Positions 1 to 8,144 of a stretch of DNA of 26,991 nucleotides are shown piece by piece. The position numbers and the translations under genes are program-made. Each line of letters opens with the position of its first letter. Position 1 is the first letter of the stretch. The DNA lies in the NCBI RefSeq assembly GCF_028209885.1, contig NZ_JAQLEM010000020.1, positions 12,853 to 39,843 on the forward strand, written 5' to 3'. Origin of the DNA: Collinsella aerofaciens (GTDB lineage Bacteria; Actinomycetota; Coriobacteriia; Coriobacteriales; Coriobacteriaceae). Under the pieces are notes generated by a model that worked only from the letters and a program-made list of their open reading frames with translations, was not told the DNA's origin and ran no database searches.

Positions 1-1
1 C

Positions 2-672
2 ATGGCGACCGGGTGGGTCCTCGACGGCGGGACCTGGTACTACGCGACTGGCTCCGGCGCGCTGGCGCGCGGCCCCGTATCCGTCGGCGGCGTGCCCTAC
101 TGCTTCGACGCCCGGACGGGGGCCATGCTGACGGGCTACCAGACCGATGCGCAGGGCGTCCGCCGCTACTTCGGCAGCTGCGGCCCCCTTAACGGATGGG
201 GCCTCGTCGACGGCTCCTGGTACTGGTTCGCGAACGGCATCGCCTCGACCGGCTGGCTTTACACCGGCGGCTCCTGGTACTGGCTCGACCCCGACGCGGG
301 CGGCGCCATGGTGACGGGCCTTCACGCATGCAACGGCTCCGCATACTGGTTCAACTCCTCCGGCGCCATGGCGACCGGGTGGGTCCTCGACGGCGGGACC
401 TGGTACTACGCGACTGGCTCCGGTGCCCTCGCCTCCGGCTGGCTCAACCTAAACGGTACGTGGTACTGGCTCGATCCCTCGACGCACGTCATGGCCACCG
501 GGCTCCATGGGTGCAACGGCTCCATGTACTGGTTCAACGGCTCCGGCTCGATGGCGACCGGATGGGTCCTCGACGGCGGAACCTGGTACTACGCGACGGG
601 CTCCGGCGCGCTGGCCTCCGGCTGGGCATATGTCGGCGGCGCCTGGTACTGGCTCGATCCCTCGACGCACGC
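2..672 (+). repeat. GC-rich 183-bp coding repeat block, copy set 1
   Basis: A conserved segment beginning ATGGCGACCGG and coding ATGWVLDGGTWYYATGSGAL starts at 2, 368 and 551. The intervals are 366 and 183 bp, that is 122 and 61 codons, so the unit is 61 residues and one 366-bp interval holds a variant unit (ARGPVSVGGVPYCFDARTG type). The same segment recurs at 1232, 1415 and 1781 in the next gene. The stretch from 2 to about 492 aligns with 1415 to about 1905 at a constant offset of 1413 bp, a multiple of three. The identity was judged by eye. Confidence 0.85.
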
Positions 673-745
673 TATGGTTACTGGTGTTCAGCAGATCGAC
701 GGGGCACAATACTCTTTTGCTAGTAATGGTGCTTGGCTCGGCTAG
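2..745 (+). CDS. Cell-wall (choline)-binding repeat protein, 3' part only
   Basis: This is the C-terminal 247 residues of a secreted repeat protein whose start lies before the window. The ATG at position 2 is inside a repeat and is not a start. The whole visible part consists of GW/aromatic modules of the CW_binding_1 (choline-binding) type, with the pattern GW..(D/N)G.WYY....G.(M/L).(T/S)GW, and it ends straight after the last module (TGVQQIDGAQYSFASNGAWLG) with no C-terminal enzyme. Any catalytic domain must therefore be N-terminal, or the protein is only a binding protein. The repeats are strongly GC-rich to about position 672, then the sequence turns AT-rich. The gene shares a roughly 500-bp direct repeat with its downstream neighbour, in the same frame. 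The family assignment is sure; the ligand (choline) is inferred from the nearby lic genes. Confidence 0.9.
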   Translation: MATGWVLDGGTWYYATGSGALARGPVSVGGVPYCFDARTGAMLTGYQTDAQGVRRYFGSCGPLNGWGLVDGSWYWFANGIASTGWLYTGGSWYWLDPDAGGAMVTGLHACNGSAYWFNSSGAMATGWVLDGGTWYYATGSGALASGWLNLNGTWYWLDPSTHVMATGLHGCNGSMYWFNGSGSMATGWVLDGGTWYYATGSGALASGWAYVGGAWYWLDPSTHAMVTGVQQIDGAQYSFASNGAWLG

Positions 746-844
746 CAACTCTTCTTTAATTGCTTTTTTCTAATTACATATTGCTCTTAGCTATCCATTT
801 GTAGACTATGTTTATGTAAAAATTGGTTACTACTGGGGGCTGAC

Positions 845-2986
845 ATGGCAAGGAAAAAGCGAATAACATTAATCCTAATCATTCTTTCAACTCTACTGCT
901 CGCTGGGCCCGGTGTGGTTGATATCGCGAACGCAGAATCCATAAGCTCCTCCATCCCTACTGATTTTGAGCAGCAATCCGTCTCCTCGACTCTTAATTCT
1001 TCCGATTCAATCAATGATGGGTCTGCTCAAGAATCCGTTAAATGGAATCTGGGTTGGAATTCGTTTGACGGCAACTGGTTCTATGTGGATTCAGTCAATC
1101 CGGTCTCGTTGCATTCTGGCTGGCTCTATACCAATGGGGCCTGGTATTGGCTCGACCCCTCGACGCATGCCATGGCCATCGGGCTCCATGAGTGCAATGG
1201 CTCCGCGTACTGGTTTGACGCCTCCGGCGCGATGGCGACCGGGTGGGTTCTCGACGGCGGTACCTGGTACTACACGACGGGCTCCGGCGCCCTCGCCTCC
1301 GGTTGGGCCTACGTCGGCAGCGCCTGGTACTGGCTTGATCCCTCCACCCATGCCATGGCTACCGGCCTTCACGAGTGCAACGGCTCCCTGTACTGGTTTA
1401 ATTCGTCCGGCGCGATGGCGACCGGGTGGGTCCTCGACGGCGGGACCTGGTACTACGCGACTGGCTCCGGCGCGCTGGCGCGCGGCCCCGTATCCGTCGG
1501 CGGCGTGCCCTACTGCTTCGACGCCCGGACGGGTGCCATGCTGACGGGCTACCAGACGGACGCGCAGGGCGTCCGCCGCTACTTCGGCAGCTGCGGCCCC
1601 CTTAACGGCTGGGGCCTCGTCGACGGCTCCTGGTACTGGTTCGCTGACGGTATCGCCTCGACCGGCTGGCTTTACACCGGCGGTTCCTGGTACTGGCTCG
1701 AGCCCGACGCGGGCGGTGCGATGGCCACCGGGCTCCATGAGTGCAACGGCTCCATGTACTGGTTCAACGGCTCCGGCGCGATGGCGACCGGATGGGTCCT
1801 CGTCGGCGGCACCTGGTACTACGCGACGGGCTCCGGCGCCCTCGCCTCCGGCTGGCTCAACCTAAACGGTGCGTGGTACTGGCTCGACCCCACGACGCAC
1901 GCCATGGCCACGGGCGTTCAAACTATCGGATCATGTGAATACATATTTAATAGTACCGGCAAGATGATGGCTAATTGCTGGTCAAACGGTGATGGGTCTT
2001 GGATGTATCATTCGTCATCCAGCGGCGCAATTGACCTTAAAGGCATCATGACCGATTCGGGAATCCAGCTGATTGACGACGACGGTAATGCCAGAACTGG
2101 TTGGATTGAGAGTCAGGGTGCTCGATATTATTGTTCTGCTAGTGGAGTAATTCTGACTGGGTGGCAGCAAATTGCTGGGTCTTGGTATTACTTTAACCCG
2201 GATGGTCGAATGGCGACCGGCTGGCTTAACGATGGCAGCAACTGGTACTGGCTGGATTCCGCTTCTGGCGCGATGAAAACGGGATGGCTTTCCCTTGGGG
2301 GCACATGGTATTACCTTGATGTCGCACGTGGGGGAGTAATGTTGAGTAACGGTTGGTATTGGATCGGCTCTACTGACTACAAGTTCAGTTCATCCGGCGC
2401 AATGGTTGGCGCTTGGGTCGATGTCCCGTGCTATTCGCAGTACCCGGAACTTCCTACTGGCTGTGAGTCGGTTGCCCTTACAAACTTGCTTAACTACTAT
2501 GGTTTCGGTTTAGGAAAGACGATTATTGCGGATTACTATTTGCCCAAGGGAAGCAATGGCAATTTTGTTACCGCTTTTGATGGCAATCCAAGGCGTAGCA
2601 GCGGGGGTCTCATGGGATGCGTCGCACCTGCGATTACTATTGCTGGTAATAACTTTCTGCGTGCTGCTGGAAGTGGCAAGCAGGCAAAAGACGTCTCTTT
2701 CTCGTCAATTTCTTCCATTAAGAACAGACTGACCTGTGGTCAACCTGTTGAGATGTGGAATACCGAGTGGGGAAGTTGGCCAGGAGGCCGTTATGCTGCA
2801 CGTTGGTATAATGGGCATTCTTATGGCCTGTGGGGCGGTAATCATGCCGTAGTCCTTAAAGGCTATGATGACGAGCAGGGAATTGTCTATCTTTCGGATT
2901 CGATTAACGGCAATGTTACGCGAAATGCCCAGGTGTTCTTCGGCACATGGCAACAGATGGATAGCCAGGCCGTGGTAATTGAATAG
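845..2986 (+). CDS. Secreted choline-binding repeat protein with C39-like peptidase domain
   Basis: A 713-residue exported protein. Residues 1-30 form a signal peptide (MARKKR, hydrophobic core, cleavage after ANA). A Ser-rich linker follows to about residue 70, then GW/aromatic wall-binding modules from about 75 to 520. The C-terminal domain, about 523-713, resembles the C39-like papain-fold peptidases (Peptidase_C39_2): the catalytic Cys is probably C540 in PTGCESVALTNLLNYYG, the His H667 in GGNHAVVLKGYDD, and the acidic partner D685. The protein would act at the wall surface, cleaving a peptide or peptidoglycan-linked substrate that is not known. The ATG is preceded by GGGGG at 835-839. 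The middle (about 1130-1915) is GC-rich and almost identical to the upstream gene, while the N-terminal and C-terminal parts are AT-richer, which points to module exchange. A perfect hairpin ends the transcript. Confidence 0.93.
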   Translation: MARKKRITLILIILSTLLLAGPGVVDIANAESISSSIPTDFEQQSVSSTLNSSDSINDGSAQESVKWNLGWNSFDGNWFYVDSVNPVSLHSGWLYTNGAWYWLDPSTHAMAIGLHECNGSAYWFDASGAMATGWVLDGGTWYYTTGSGALASGWAYVGSAWYWLDPSTHAMATGLHECNGSLYWFNSSGAMATGWVLDGGTWYYATGSGALARGPVSVGGVPYCFDARTGAMLTGYQTDAQGVRRYFGSCGPLNGWGLVDGSWYWFADGIASTGWLYTGGSWYWLEPDAGGAMATGLHECNGSMYWFNGSGAMATGWVLVGGTWYYATGSGALASGWLNLNGAWYWLDPTTHAMATGVQTIGSCEYIFNSTGKMMANCWSNGDGSWMYHSSSSGAIDLKGIMTDSGIQLIDDDGNARTGWIESQGARYYCSASGVILTGWQQIAGSWYYFNPDGRMATGWLNDGSNWYWLDSASGAMKTGWLSLGGTWYYLDVARGGVMLSNGWYWIGSTDYKFSSSGAMVGAWVDVPCYSQYPELPTGCESVALTNLLNYYGFGLGKTIIADYYLPKGSNGNFVTAFDGNPRRSSGGLMGCVAPAITIAGNNFLRAAGSGKQAKDVSFSSISSIKNRLTCGQPVEMWNTEWGSWPGGRYAARWYNGHSYGLWGGNHAVVLKGYDDEQGIVYLSDSINGNVTRNAQVFFGTWQQMDSQAVVIE
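1130..1915 (+). repeat. GC-rich 183-bp coding repeat block, copy set 2
   Basis: The same conserved segment as in the upstream gene starts at 1232, 1415 and 1781, with spacings of 183 and 366 bp, reproducing the periodicity of the first block. Base composition changes sharply at about 1915, just after codons for TTHAMATGV. The first block changes at the equivalent module point (STHAMVTGV, about 672). The repeats thus look like an exchangeable cassette rather than part of the gene's original background. Confidence 0.83.
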
Positions 2987-2996
2987 CCATGATGCT

Positions 2997-3029
2997 AAAA
3001 GGGGAGAGCTCGACGAGCTCTCCCCTTTT
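2997..3029. terminator. Bidirectional intrinsic terminator between convergent genes
   Basis: A perfect 15-bp stem, AAAAGGGGAGAGCTC (2997-3011) against 3015-3029, with a 3-nt loop. The A-run on one side and T-run on the other give a U-tract in both directions. It lies 10 bp after the C39 protein gene and 18 bp after the end of the opposite licB-like gene, so it can serve both. Confidence 0.9.
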
Positions 3030-3047
3030 ACTACATTGTTAATCTAG

Positions 3048-3989
3048 CTACGCCGTCTTATTACGTTCAAATAGTTCGTCCCAGTTACTGGCTGCCAAAA
3101 CTGTTCCGCATACAATTACAATGCAGCAGATTACGGATGCCATGTCGGGAATTATTCCAAGCAAGATCAGGCCAAAGACCACCGACCATGCCGAATAGGA
3201 GATATTCAGAGCCATCGCACGCGCTGCTCCGATTGCTGCAATGCCCTTGTAATAGAACAGATAGGATGCAGTTCCCGCGAGTCCGGCGAGTGCAATAATC
3301 AATGTGGGCATGCTCGGGATAGCACCCAGCGTGAAATGCCATGCTCCGAAGAGGGGGAGTACGAGCACTCCATAAACAAGCGCACTTGTAGTTTCGCGGA
3401 TTTGCAAAGCCGTTTCGTCATCAACGGCATCATCTTTCATTCCCCATGCGCACAGCACCGCTTCGGATCCCCATCCGATAACGGCAAGCACCGCGCCGAG
3501 TAAGCCGAGAGGGGCATTTGCAATCTCGCTCGACCCGGCCGATAGATAGCCCATCGTCATTACGCCGCAAAGAGCAACGAGAAGGGAAAGAATCTGTCCT
3601 TTGCCCATTTTCTCTTTCAGCAGCACGAAAGAAAGGAATGCTCCGACCGCGGGATAGAAGGCGGAGATGATTGCCGTATAGGCAGCTCCGATGTTATTAA
3701 TTGCCAATACGTAGCCGGTCATCCCGATAGGCCCACCGAGCAGAGCGCCGGCGATGACGACCTTGCCCGAACGAGTTTTAAGTGCAGCGAGCGTGTCTTT
3801 TAATCTGCCTCGAACTCCCATGTAGCCAAAGAGCCAGATTGCACAGAAGGCATCATGGAGAAAGGATCCCGCAATGGAGGCGCATGCAAGCGCTTCCGCC
3901 GATCCAATATAGGGCGCGAGCGCCAAACCGATTCCAAGAATTACTGTATCAAGGCCCCAAAGAAGGCCGCTAAAAAAGCCGAATTGCAT
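3048..3989 (-). CDS. licB: LicB-like choline permease (DMT/EamA superfamily)
   Basis: A 313-residue very hydrophobic protein with about ten predicted membrane segments and the two-fold EamA arrangement of drug/metabolite transporters. The start MQFGFFSGLLWGLDTVILGIGLA and the motif GYVLAINNIGAAYTAIISAFYPAVGAFLSFVLLKEK are typical of the LicB branch, which imports choline for surface phosphocholine in Haemophilus and pneumococcus. The ATG lies 2 nt after the stop of the LicC/LicA fusion, so the two are almost certainly co-transcribed and translationally coupled. Substrate choline is inferred from this context; a different small metabolite cannot be excluded by sequence alone. Confidence 0.88.
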   Translation of the reverse strand: MQFGFFSGLLWGLDTVILGIGLALAPYIGSAEALACASIAGSFLHDAFCAIWLFGYMGVRGRLKDTLAALKTRSGKVVIAGALLGGPIGMTGYVLAINNIGAAYTAIISAFYPAVGAFLSFVLLKEKMGKGQILSLLVALCGVMTMGYLSAGSSEIANAPLGLLGAVLAVIGWGSEAVLCAWGMKDDAVDDETALQIRETTSALVYGVLVLPLFGAWHFTLGAIPSMPTLIIALAGLAGTASYLFYYKGIAAIGAARAMALNISYSAWSVVFGLILLGIIPDMASVICCIVIVCGTVLAASNWDELFERNKTA

Positions 3990-3991
3990 CG

Positions 3992-5764
3992 TTACTCACC
4001 TTTCCGATAGATCTCCAGTGCCTTTTTAAGGTATTTGGCACCGTAATTGAAGTAGATATAGAGCCACTCGCCCACGAAGTCACCTTCGGTTTCTTTCAGA
4101 AGAGACCAGAGGTACCAGCACCATCCTGCAAGGGCAATGTGCGCATAGTTATGCGCAACTTCGTTGTTTGTTGCCTTGCGCCCAAAATATGCATCAAGCG
4201 CGCGGTCGACTTCATCTTCGGAAAGCTCGCAGCAGACACTGCACGTTCCAAAATCGTTTGCGTAATCGCTCATGCCAGCATATTCCCAGTCAATGAGATA
4301 GTACTTGTCGTTCTCATCGATAAGGAAATTTAGGTAAAAGAAGTCATTGTGGCAAAGGCATTTTGGTGCATTATCGGCCTGTACAAAGCGCTCCAATTCA
4401 TCGATTTCGGCGGACATTTCCCTGTAGCCTGGAATGTCGATGGGACCTTTTTCCAGAAGAAGTGATTCGTAGCGCTTCGCTTCGAGGTAGAAGTCAAATT
4501 CGGTTTCGACATTTGCACCACTCTCGTGAAGCGAACGACACATCTGCATCATTCGATTCATTTGGGCAGCATCATGCGGATCAGGCTGCTTTGCGTTGGG
4601 TACAAACTTCGAAATTTTCCAACCACGCTTTGGGTCCTCATGAATGAACGTGTCGTCAAGGCCGAGTTCCTTGGCTTTTTTAAGTGCGGCTACTTCTCCA
4701 TTTCTGTTAATAAGCAGTTCGGTCCCGACTCCCGGATGGCGGTAAACGTACTCTCCGTCATTGGTTCTAAAGTGGCACGATAGATTCGTAAGACCTTGTT
4801 TAAGGGGATAAACGTCGTGAATCTCTGATTTGGAGCAGCCGAGCACTTGCTCGATGTTATCGAAAATATCGGAGTCAACGTTTTCGATAAAATGCGGATC
4901 AAAGGCACGCAGCTCATCAAGAGAATCGAATTCGTTGATCTCGCCCTCAGGATACTTCTTGATAACCATATCGAGCTCCTTGATGTGCTCGATATATAGA
5001 TCTTCCCAAAGCTTGTCCGTTGTTTCGGGCTTGTTATATTCCGTTTCGAGAATCTGCTTAAATGCAAACGAGAAGGCTTTATCAAAGTAGACATGTCCGA
5101 GCATATACCAAGCATCGGAACCGCCAATCGTAACATTGGTGATTCTGTCCATTGCTCCGGTTTGAATGCACCATTCTTTGGTGTCGCCTTCAGCATATTG
5201 AGCAGAATAAAATGCTTTCCAAACGTATGCTTCAAACGGATTGTTTAGAAGGTAATCATCGCTTGAGCAAATATAGGTGTTGCCAAGCCGCTCTTTTACG
5301 CACATAAGCGATGCGTGGTTATTTTTGGATGCATATTCGTTGTTGACGACAATCGAGACGCCGAACTTGCTTTCGAGATAGAAGAAATATTCTTTTTTAT
5401 AGCCGACAACGACGGTGATATTGCTGATACCTGCGTCTTGCAGCTGCCTAATCTGACGTTCGATGAGAATCTCACCACGTACCTTTAAAAGGCCTTTGGG
5501 CTTTTCATACGAAATGGGAGCAAAGCGGCTCGAAAGCCCCGCAGCCAATATCACTGCGTTTTCAACCTTATAGGGGTGAAGTGCTTCGTAACCGCCGTCG
5601 GTTAGGTTGTCCGATTCGAGAAGCCCCTCATTCGTGAGCTCTTTATTCGCTGCGTTTACCGATCCAAGTGAGAGGCCAGTGCGCTCGGCAACTTCTCGCT
5701 GGCTAGCATATGGGTTCTTTAGGTATTCGTACAGAACAGTAAAGTTACGCTTGGTCAGTTCCAC
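3992..5764 (-). CDS. licCA: Winged-HTH / CTP:phosphocholine cytidylyltransferase / choline kinase fusion (LicC-LicA)
   Basis: A trifunctional protein of about 590 residues. Residues 1-65 are a winged helix-turn-helix (LTKRNFTVLYEYL, SQREVAERTGLSLGSVN). Residues about 66-300 are a LicC-type nucleotidyltransferase with the signature VILAAGLSSRFAPISYEKPKGLL. Residues about 300-590 are a LicA-type choline kinase with the Brenner motif H472-N473-D474 and D492 in IDWEYAG. It would phosphorylate choline and activate it as CDP-choline. The GTG at 5764 is chosen because GGAGG (5771-5775) stands 6 nt upstream. The longer frame back to 5878 would start upstream of the promoter and gives a non-conserved leader. 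The fused HTH could make the enzyme its own regulator. The licB-like permease follows directly. Confidence 0.9.
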   Translation of the reverse strand: MELTKRNFTVLYEYLKNPYASQREVAERTGLSLGSVNAANKELTNEGLLESDNLTDGGYEALHPYKVENAVILAAGLSSRFAPISYEKPKGLLKVRGEILIERQIRQLQDAGISNITVVVGYKKEYFFYLESKFGVSIVVNNEYASKNNHASLMCVKERLGNTYICSSDDYLLNNPFEAYVWKAFYSAQYAEGDTKEWCIQTGAMDRITNVTIGGSDAWYMLGHVYFDKAFSFAFKQILETEYNKPETTDKLWEDLYIEHIKELDMVIKKYPEGEINEFDSLDELRAFDPHFIENVDSDIFDNIEQVLGCSKSEIHDVYPLKQGLTNLSCHFRTNDGEYVYRHPGVGTELLINRNGEVAALKKAKELGLDDTFIHEDPKRGWKISKFVPNAKQPDPHDAAQMNRMMQMCRSLHESGANVETEFDFYLEAKRYESLLLEKGPIDIPGYREMSAEIDELERFVQADNAPKCLCHNDFFYLNFLIDENDKYYLIDWEYAGMSDYANDFGTCSVCCELSEDEVDRALDAYFGRKATNNEVAHNYAHIALAGWCWYLWSLLKETEGDFVGEWLYIYFNYGAKYLKKALEIYRKGE

Positions 5765-5770
5765 TGCAGG

Positions 5771-5775
5771 CCTCC
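5771..5775 (-). promoter_or_regulatory. Ribosome binding site deciding the licCA GTG start
   Basis: On the minus strand GGAGG lies 6 nt before the GTG at 5764. No comparable site precedes the upstream in-frame ATG at 5878, so translation most likely begins at the GTG, which puts the HTH at the extreme N-terminus. Confidence 0.75.
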
Positions 5776-5801
5776 AATTAAGATGTTCATTGCTTAGGGA
5801 A

Positions 5802-5830
5802 AGAATAGAATGATTGAACGTTATGTTCAA
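5802..5830 (-). promoter_or_regulatory. Predicted licCA-licB promoter
   Basis: On the minus strand the -35 box TTGAAC (5830-5825) is separated by exactly 17 nt from the -10 box TATTCT (5807-5802), close to the sigma-70 consensus. The -35 box is one arm of the palindrome at 5813-5831. The 5' leader to the GTG would be about 30 nt. Confidence 0.6.
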
Positions 5831-5841
5831 TTTAATATATT
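5814..5841 (+). promoter_or_regulatory. Predicted divergent promoter for the NlpC/P60 repeat protein
   Basis: On the plus strand TTGAAC (5814-5819) is followed after 16 nt by TATATT (5836-5841). The -35 box is the other arm of the same palindrome, so the two divergent promoters overlap and each -35 box lies in the spacer of the other. The leader to the ATG at 5930 would be about 80 nt. Confidence 0.5.
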
Positions 5842-5929
5842 TATCTACATAGACTGAACAGACAGTAACGAAAATCAATCCTGGAATGTGGATTAAAATA
5901 AATAAATGAGATATCTGGGAGGGTCGCTT

Positions 5930-8101
5930 ATGTATCGATTCGAAATGAAGGCCACGCTTGTTTGTGCTGCTGCGTCATTAATCACTGCTTGCTGCTTGCC
6001 CCTGAGTGCGAATGTCGCGTTTGCACGGGATTCCGTTGAGGCTCAGAGTATTGAGTCAAAAGCGGATTTTTCTTCGGTGGTTTCCGATGATTTGCAACCT
6101 GATAATTCTTCCGTCATAAAAGATGGCTGGCAACGAGACGAGTCGTCTGGAGTTTGGTATTACGGAAAAAACGGTAAACACCAAACTGGCTGGCTGCAAA
6201 GCGGGGGCTATTGGTATTGGCTTGATCCAGCCAATGATGGTGCAATGCAGACAGGTTATTTCAATGTGACCGATGCTGTCGGATCGACTGCTTCGTTTTA
6301 TGCGAATGACGGCAATGCCGCAACGCCTTTTGGCGCGCTATATCAGAACTGCTGGCTACGTAACTCAGATGGAAATTGGTTTTATGCCAATGCTGGAGGC
6401 GATTTAGCTGCTGGTTGGTTTTATCAAGACGGCACATGGTATTACCTGGATCCTGCCACCCATATAATGCAGGTTGGTTTTGTCGACCTCGGGAGCGGGA
6501 AATACTATTTAGATGCCACTGGTGCTATGAAAACCGGCTGGATTCTCGTTGACGGGAATTGGTACTGGGCTTATTCATCGGGTGCCCTTGCTTCGTCATG
6601 GCAAATGATAGGTGGTGCTCGCTATTATTTTGACCCACAGACGTTCATTATGTTCAAGGGTCGTCAAAAGATTGATGGAAGAACCTACATTTTTGGTGAC
6701 TATGGCCTCGCAAATGGATGGTACAAAGACGGAGCAGATTGGTATTACTGCTCTAACGGTATCGCGGTCACTGGCTGGAAACTCGTTAACGACACTTGGT
6801 ATTATCTCGACCCGGCTTCCGACGGCAAAATGTCCGTTGGATATTTAGACCTTGGTAGCGCAGCATATTATTTGAACCCTAATGGGGCTATGGCTGTTGG
6901 CTGGGCTCAGTCCGACAACGGCTGGTATCTAGCCTCTCAATCTGGTGCGCTTATTTCTGACTGGTATAAAGAAGGCGCGAGCTGGTATTACCTGGACCCT
7001 GTTAGCCATCTCATGAAAACGGGCTTATTTGAAGTGGGCGGCAACGATTGTTTTGCAAACCAGAGCGGTAGGCTTGTGGTTTCAAGATGGGTTACCGTTA
7101 ATGATGGCGTTGAAAGATACGCTGATGATAATGGATATCTTTGCAAGGATGTGATTCGCGAAAACGGCACTATCCTAAAAACCGCTGGAACTGATGGCTG
7201 GCAGGTTGCGTCCGGCTGGGTTAATGTCGCAAATCTAAGGTTTTACGCTGAGCCCGGAACGGGTGCCATCCATCTTGGATGGCTGCAGATTGACGGCGAT
7301 TGGTATTGGCTTGATGCCGATTCTGGCGTGATGAAGACCGGATGGGTTTTTACTGGCGGTGCATGGTATTACCTAAACGATGACGGAAAAATGGCAACTG
7401 GTTGGAAATGCCTGAATGGAACATGGTATTACCTTGAGTCCAATGGAAGCATGCATGTTGGCTGGCTTAAAGATTCGGGTAAGTGGTATTGGTTGGACGG
7501 CAGCGGCGCTATGGCAACTGGTGCAAGAACCATCGATGGTGTTCGCCGAATTTTCTGGAGCGATGGCCAGTGCGACAAAGTTGGCTGGCAAAATCCTCCG
7601 CAGTATCCTCAGGTCAGCTCTTGGACTGTTCAGCTGCCAAGCTATTGCACCGGATACTTTACCTATGTCAGCCCCTCTCGCATCTCCGCCGAAGCAACGC
7701 GGGAAGATTGCGTGAACGCCTTTATCCAGCGCGCCTATGAGTATATCGGTACGCAATATATTGAGCCATGGTCTACCGCTCCCGGTGGAGCTGTTGATTG
7801 CTCTGGTTTTGTCTTGCAGTGCCTTTATACTACTGGCATGGATATGGGTGTTTACAACCCTTATAACCATCGCTGGGATCCAAGCCAAACCTACAATTCC
7901 ATGAATTGGTATCGAAGCAATATCTTTATGCCCGTGAGCACGAACTCGGTTCAGCGCGGCGATGTGATTTATTACCGTGGGCATATCGCAATTGCACTTG
8001 GCGGCGGTATGATGATTGACTTCTGGCCTCATCAGGGCGTCGGAATTCATCCCATTAGCGCAAGGGGAAATGTGATCGGCGCAGCCCGTCCATTTATTTA
8101 A
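5930..8101 (+). CDS. Secreted choline-binding repeat protein with NlpC/P60 endopeptidase domain
   Basis: A 723-residue exported protein. The start at 5930 is preferred over the in-frame ATG at 5906 because GGGAGGG (5917-5923) lies 6 nt upstream, and the protein then begins directly with a signal peptide (MYRFEMKATLVCAAASL, cleavage near AFA). An acidic/Ser linker leads into GW/aromatic wall-binding modules from about 64 to 550. The C-terminal NlpC/P60 domain (about 585-723) shows the catalytic Cys C624 in DCSGF, His H685 in GHIAIAL and the third polar residue H701 in FWPHQG. Such enzymes cut the peptide stem of peptidoglycan, commonly the gamma-D-Glu-diamino acid bond. The gene is transcribed divergently from licCA from a shared control region and is followed after 43 bp by another repeat protein gene. 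Confidence 0.94.
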   Translation: MYRFEMKATLVCAAASLITACCLPLSANVAFARDSVEAQSIESKADFSSVVSDDLQPDNSSVIKDGWQRDESSGVWYYGKNGKHQTGWLQSGGYWYWLDPANDGAMQTGYFNVTDAVGSTASFYANDGNAATPFGALYQNCWLRNSDGNWFYANAGGDLAAGWFYQDGTWYYLDPATHIMQVGFVDLGSGKYYLDATGAMKTGWILVDGNWYWAYSSGALASSWQMIGGARYYFDPQTFIMFKGRQKIDGRTYIFGDYGLANGWYKDGADWYYCSNGIAVTGWKLVNDTWYYLDPASDGKMSVGYLDLGSAAYYLNPNGAMAVGWAQSDNGWYLASQSGALISDWYKEGASWYYLDPVSHLMKTGLFEVGGNDCFANQSGRLVVSRWVTVNDGVERYADDNGYLCKDVIRENGTILKTAGTDGWQVASGWVNVANLRFYAEPGTGAIHLGWLQIDGDWYWLDADSGVMKTGWVFTGGAWYYLNDDGKMATGWKCLNGTWYYLESNGSMHVGWLKDSGKWYWLDGSGAMATGARTIDGVRRIFWSDGQCDKVGWQNPPQYPQVSSWTVQLPSYCTGYFTYVSPSRISAEATREDCVNAFIQRAYEYIGTQYIEPWSTAPGGAVDCSGFVLQCLYTTGMDMGVYNPYNHRWDPSQTYNSMNWYRSNIFMPVSTNSVQRGDVIYYRGHIAIALGGGMMIDFWPHQGVGIHPISARGNVIGAARPFI

Positions 8102-8144
8102 TTGATTTGCTGTAAGACGGTCGATATCGGTTTGGGGGCCTGAA

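Larger units (their letters stand above)
5784..5860. promoter_or_regulatory. Candidate operator with four symmetric half-sites
   Basis: A core palindrome ATTGAAC-GTTAT-GTTCAAT (5813-5831, 7-bp arms, centre 5822) is flanked by TGTTCA (5784-5789) and its inverse TGAACA (5855-5860). The midpoint of the outer pair is also 5822. Such nested symmetry over both promoters fits binding of a dimeric or tetrameric winged-HTH protein. The HTH at the N-terminus of LicCA is the obvious candidate, but this is inference. Confidence 0.55.

Noticed and set aside
1091..1738. Minus-strand open frame of 215 codons over the repeat block
   Set aside because: Its periodicity simply mirrors the plus-strand 61-residue modules.
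2..1915. CRISPR-like regular repeats
   Set aside because: The 183-bp period equals 61 codons, the repeats are contiguous coding modules with conserved reading frame, and there are no short palindromic repeats with unique spacers.
5765..5878. Upstream extension of LicCA to the ATG at 5878
   Set aside because: It would put the start above the predicted promoter and operator, has no ribosome site, and gives a leader unlike HTH domains; GTG 5764 has a strong GGAGG.
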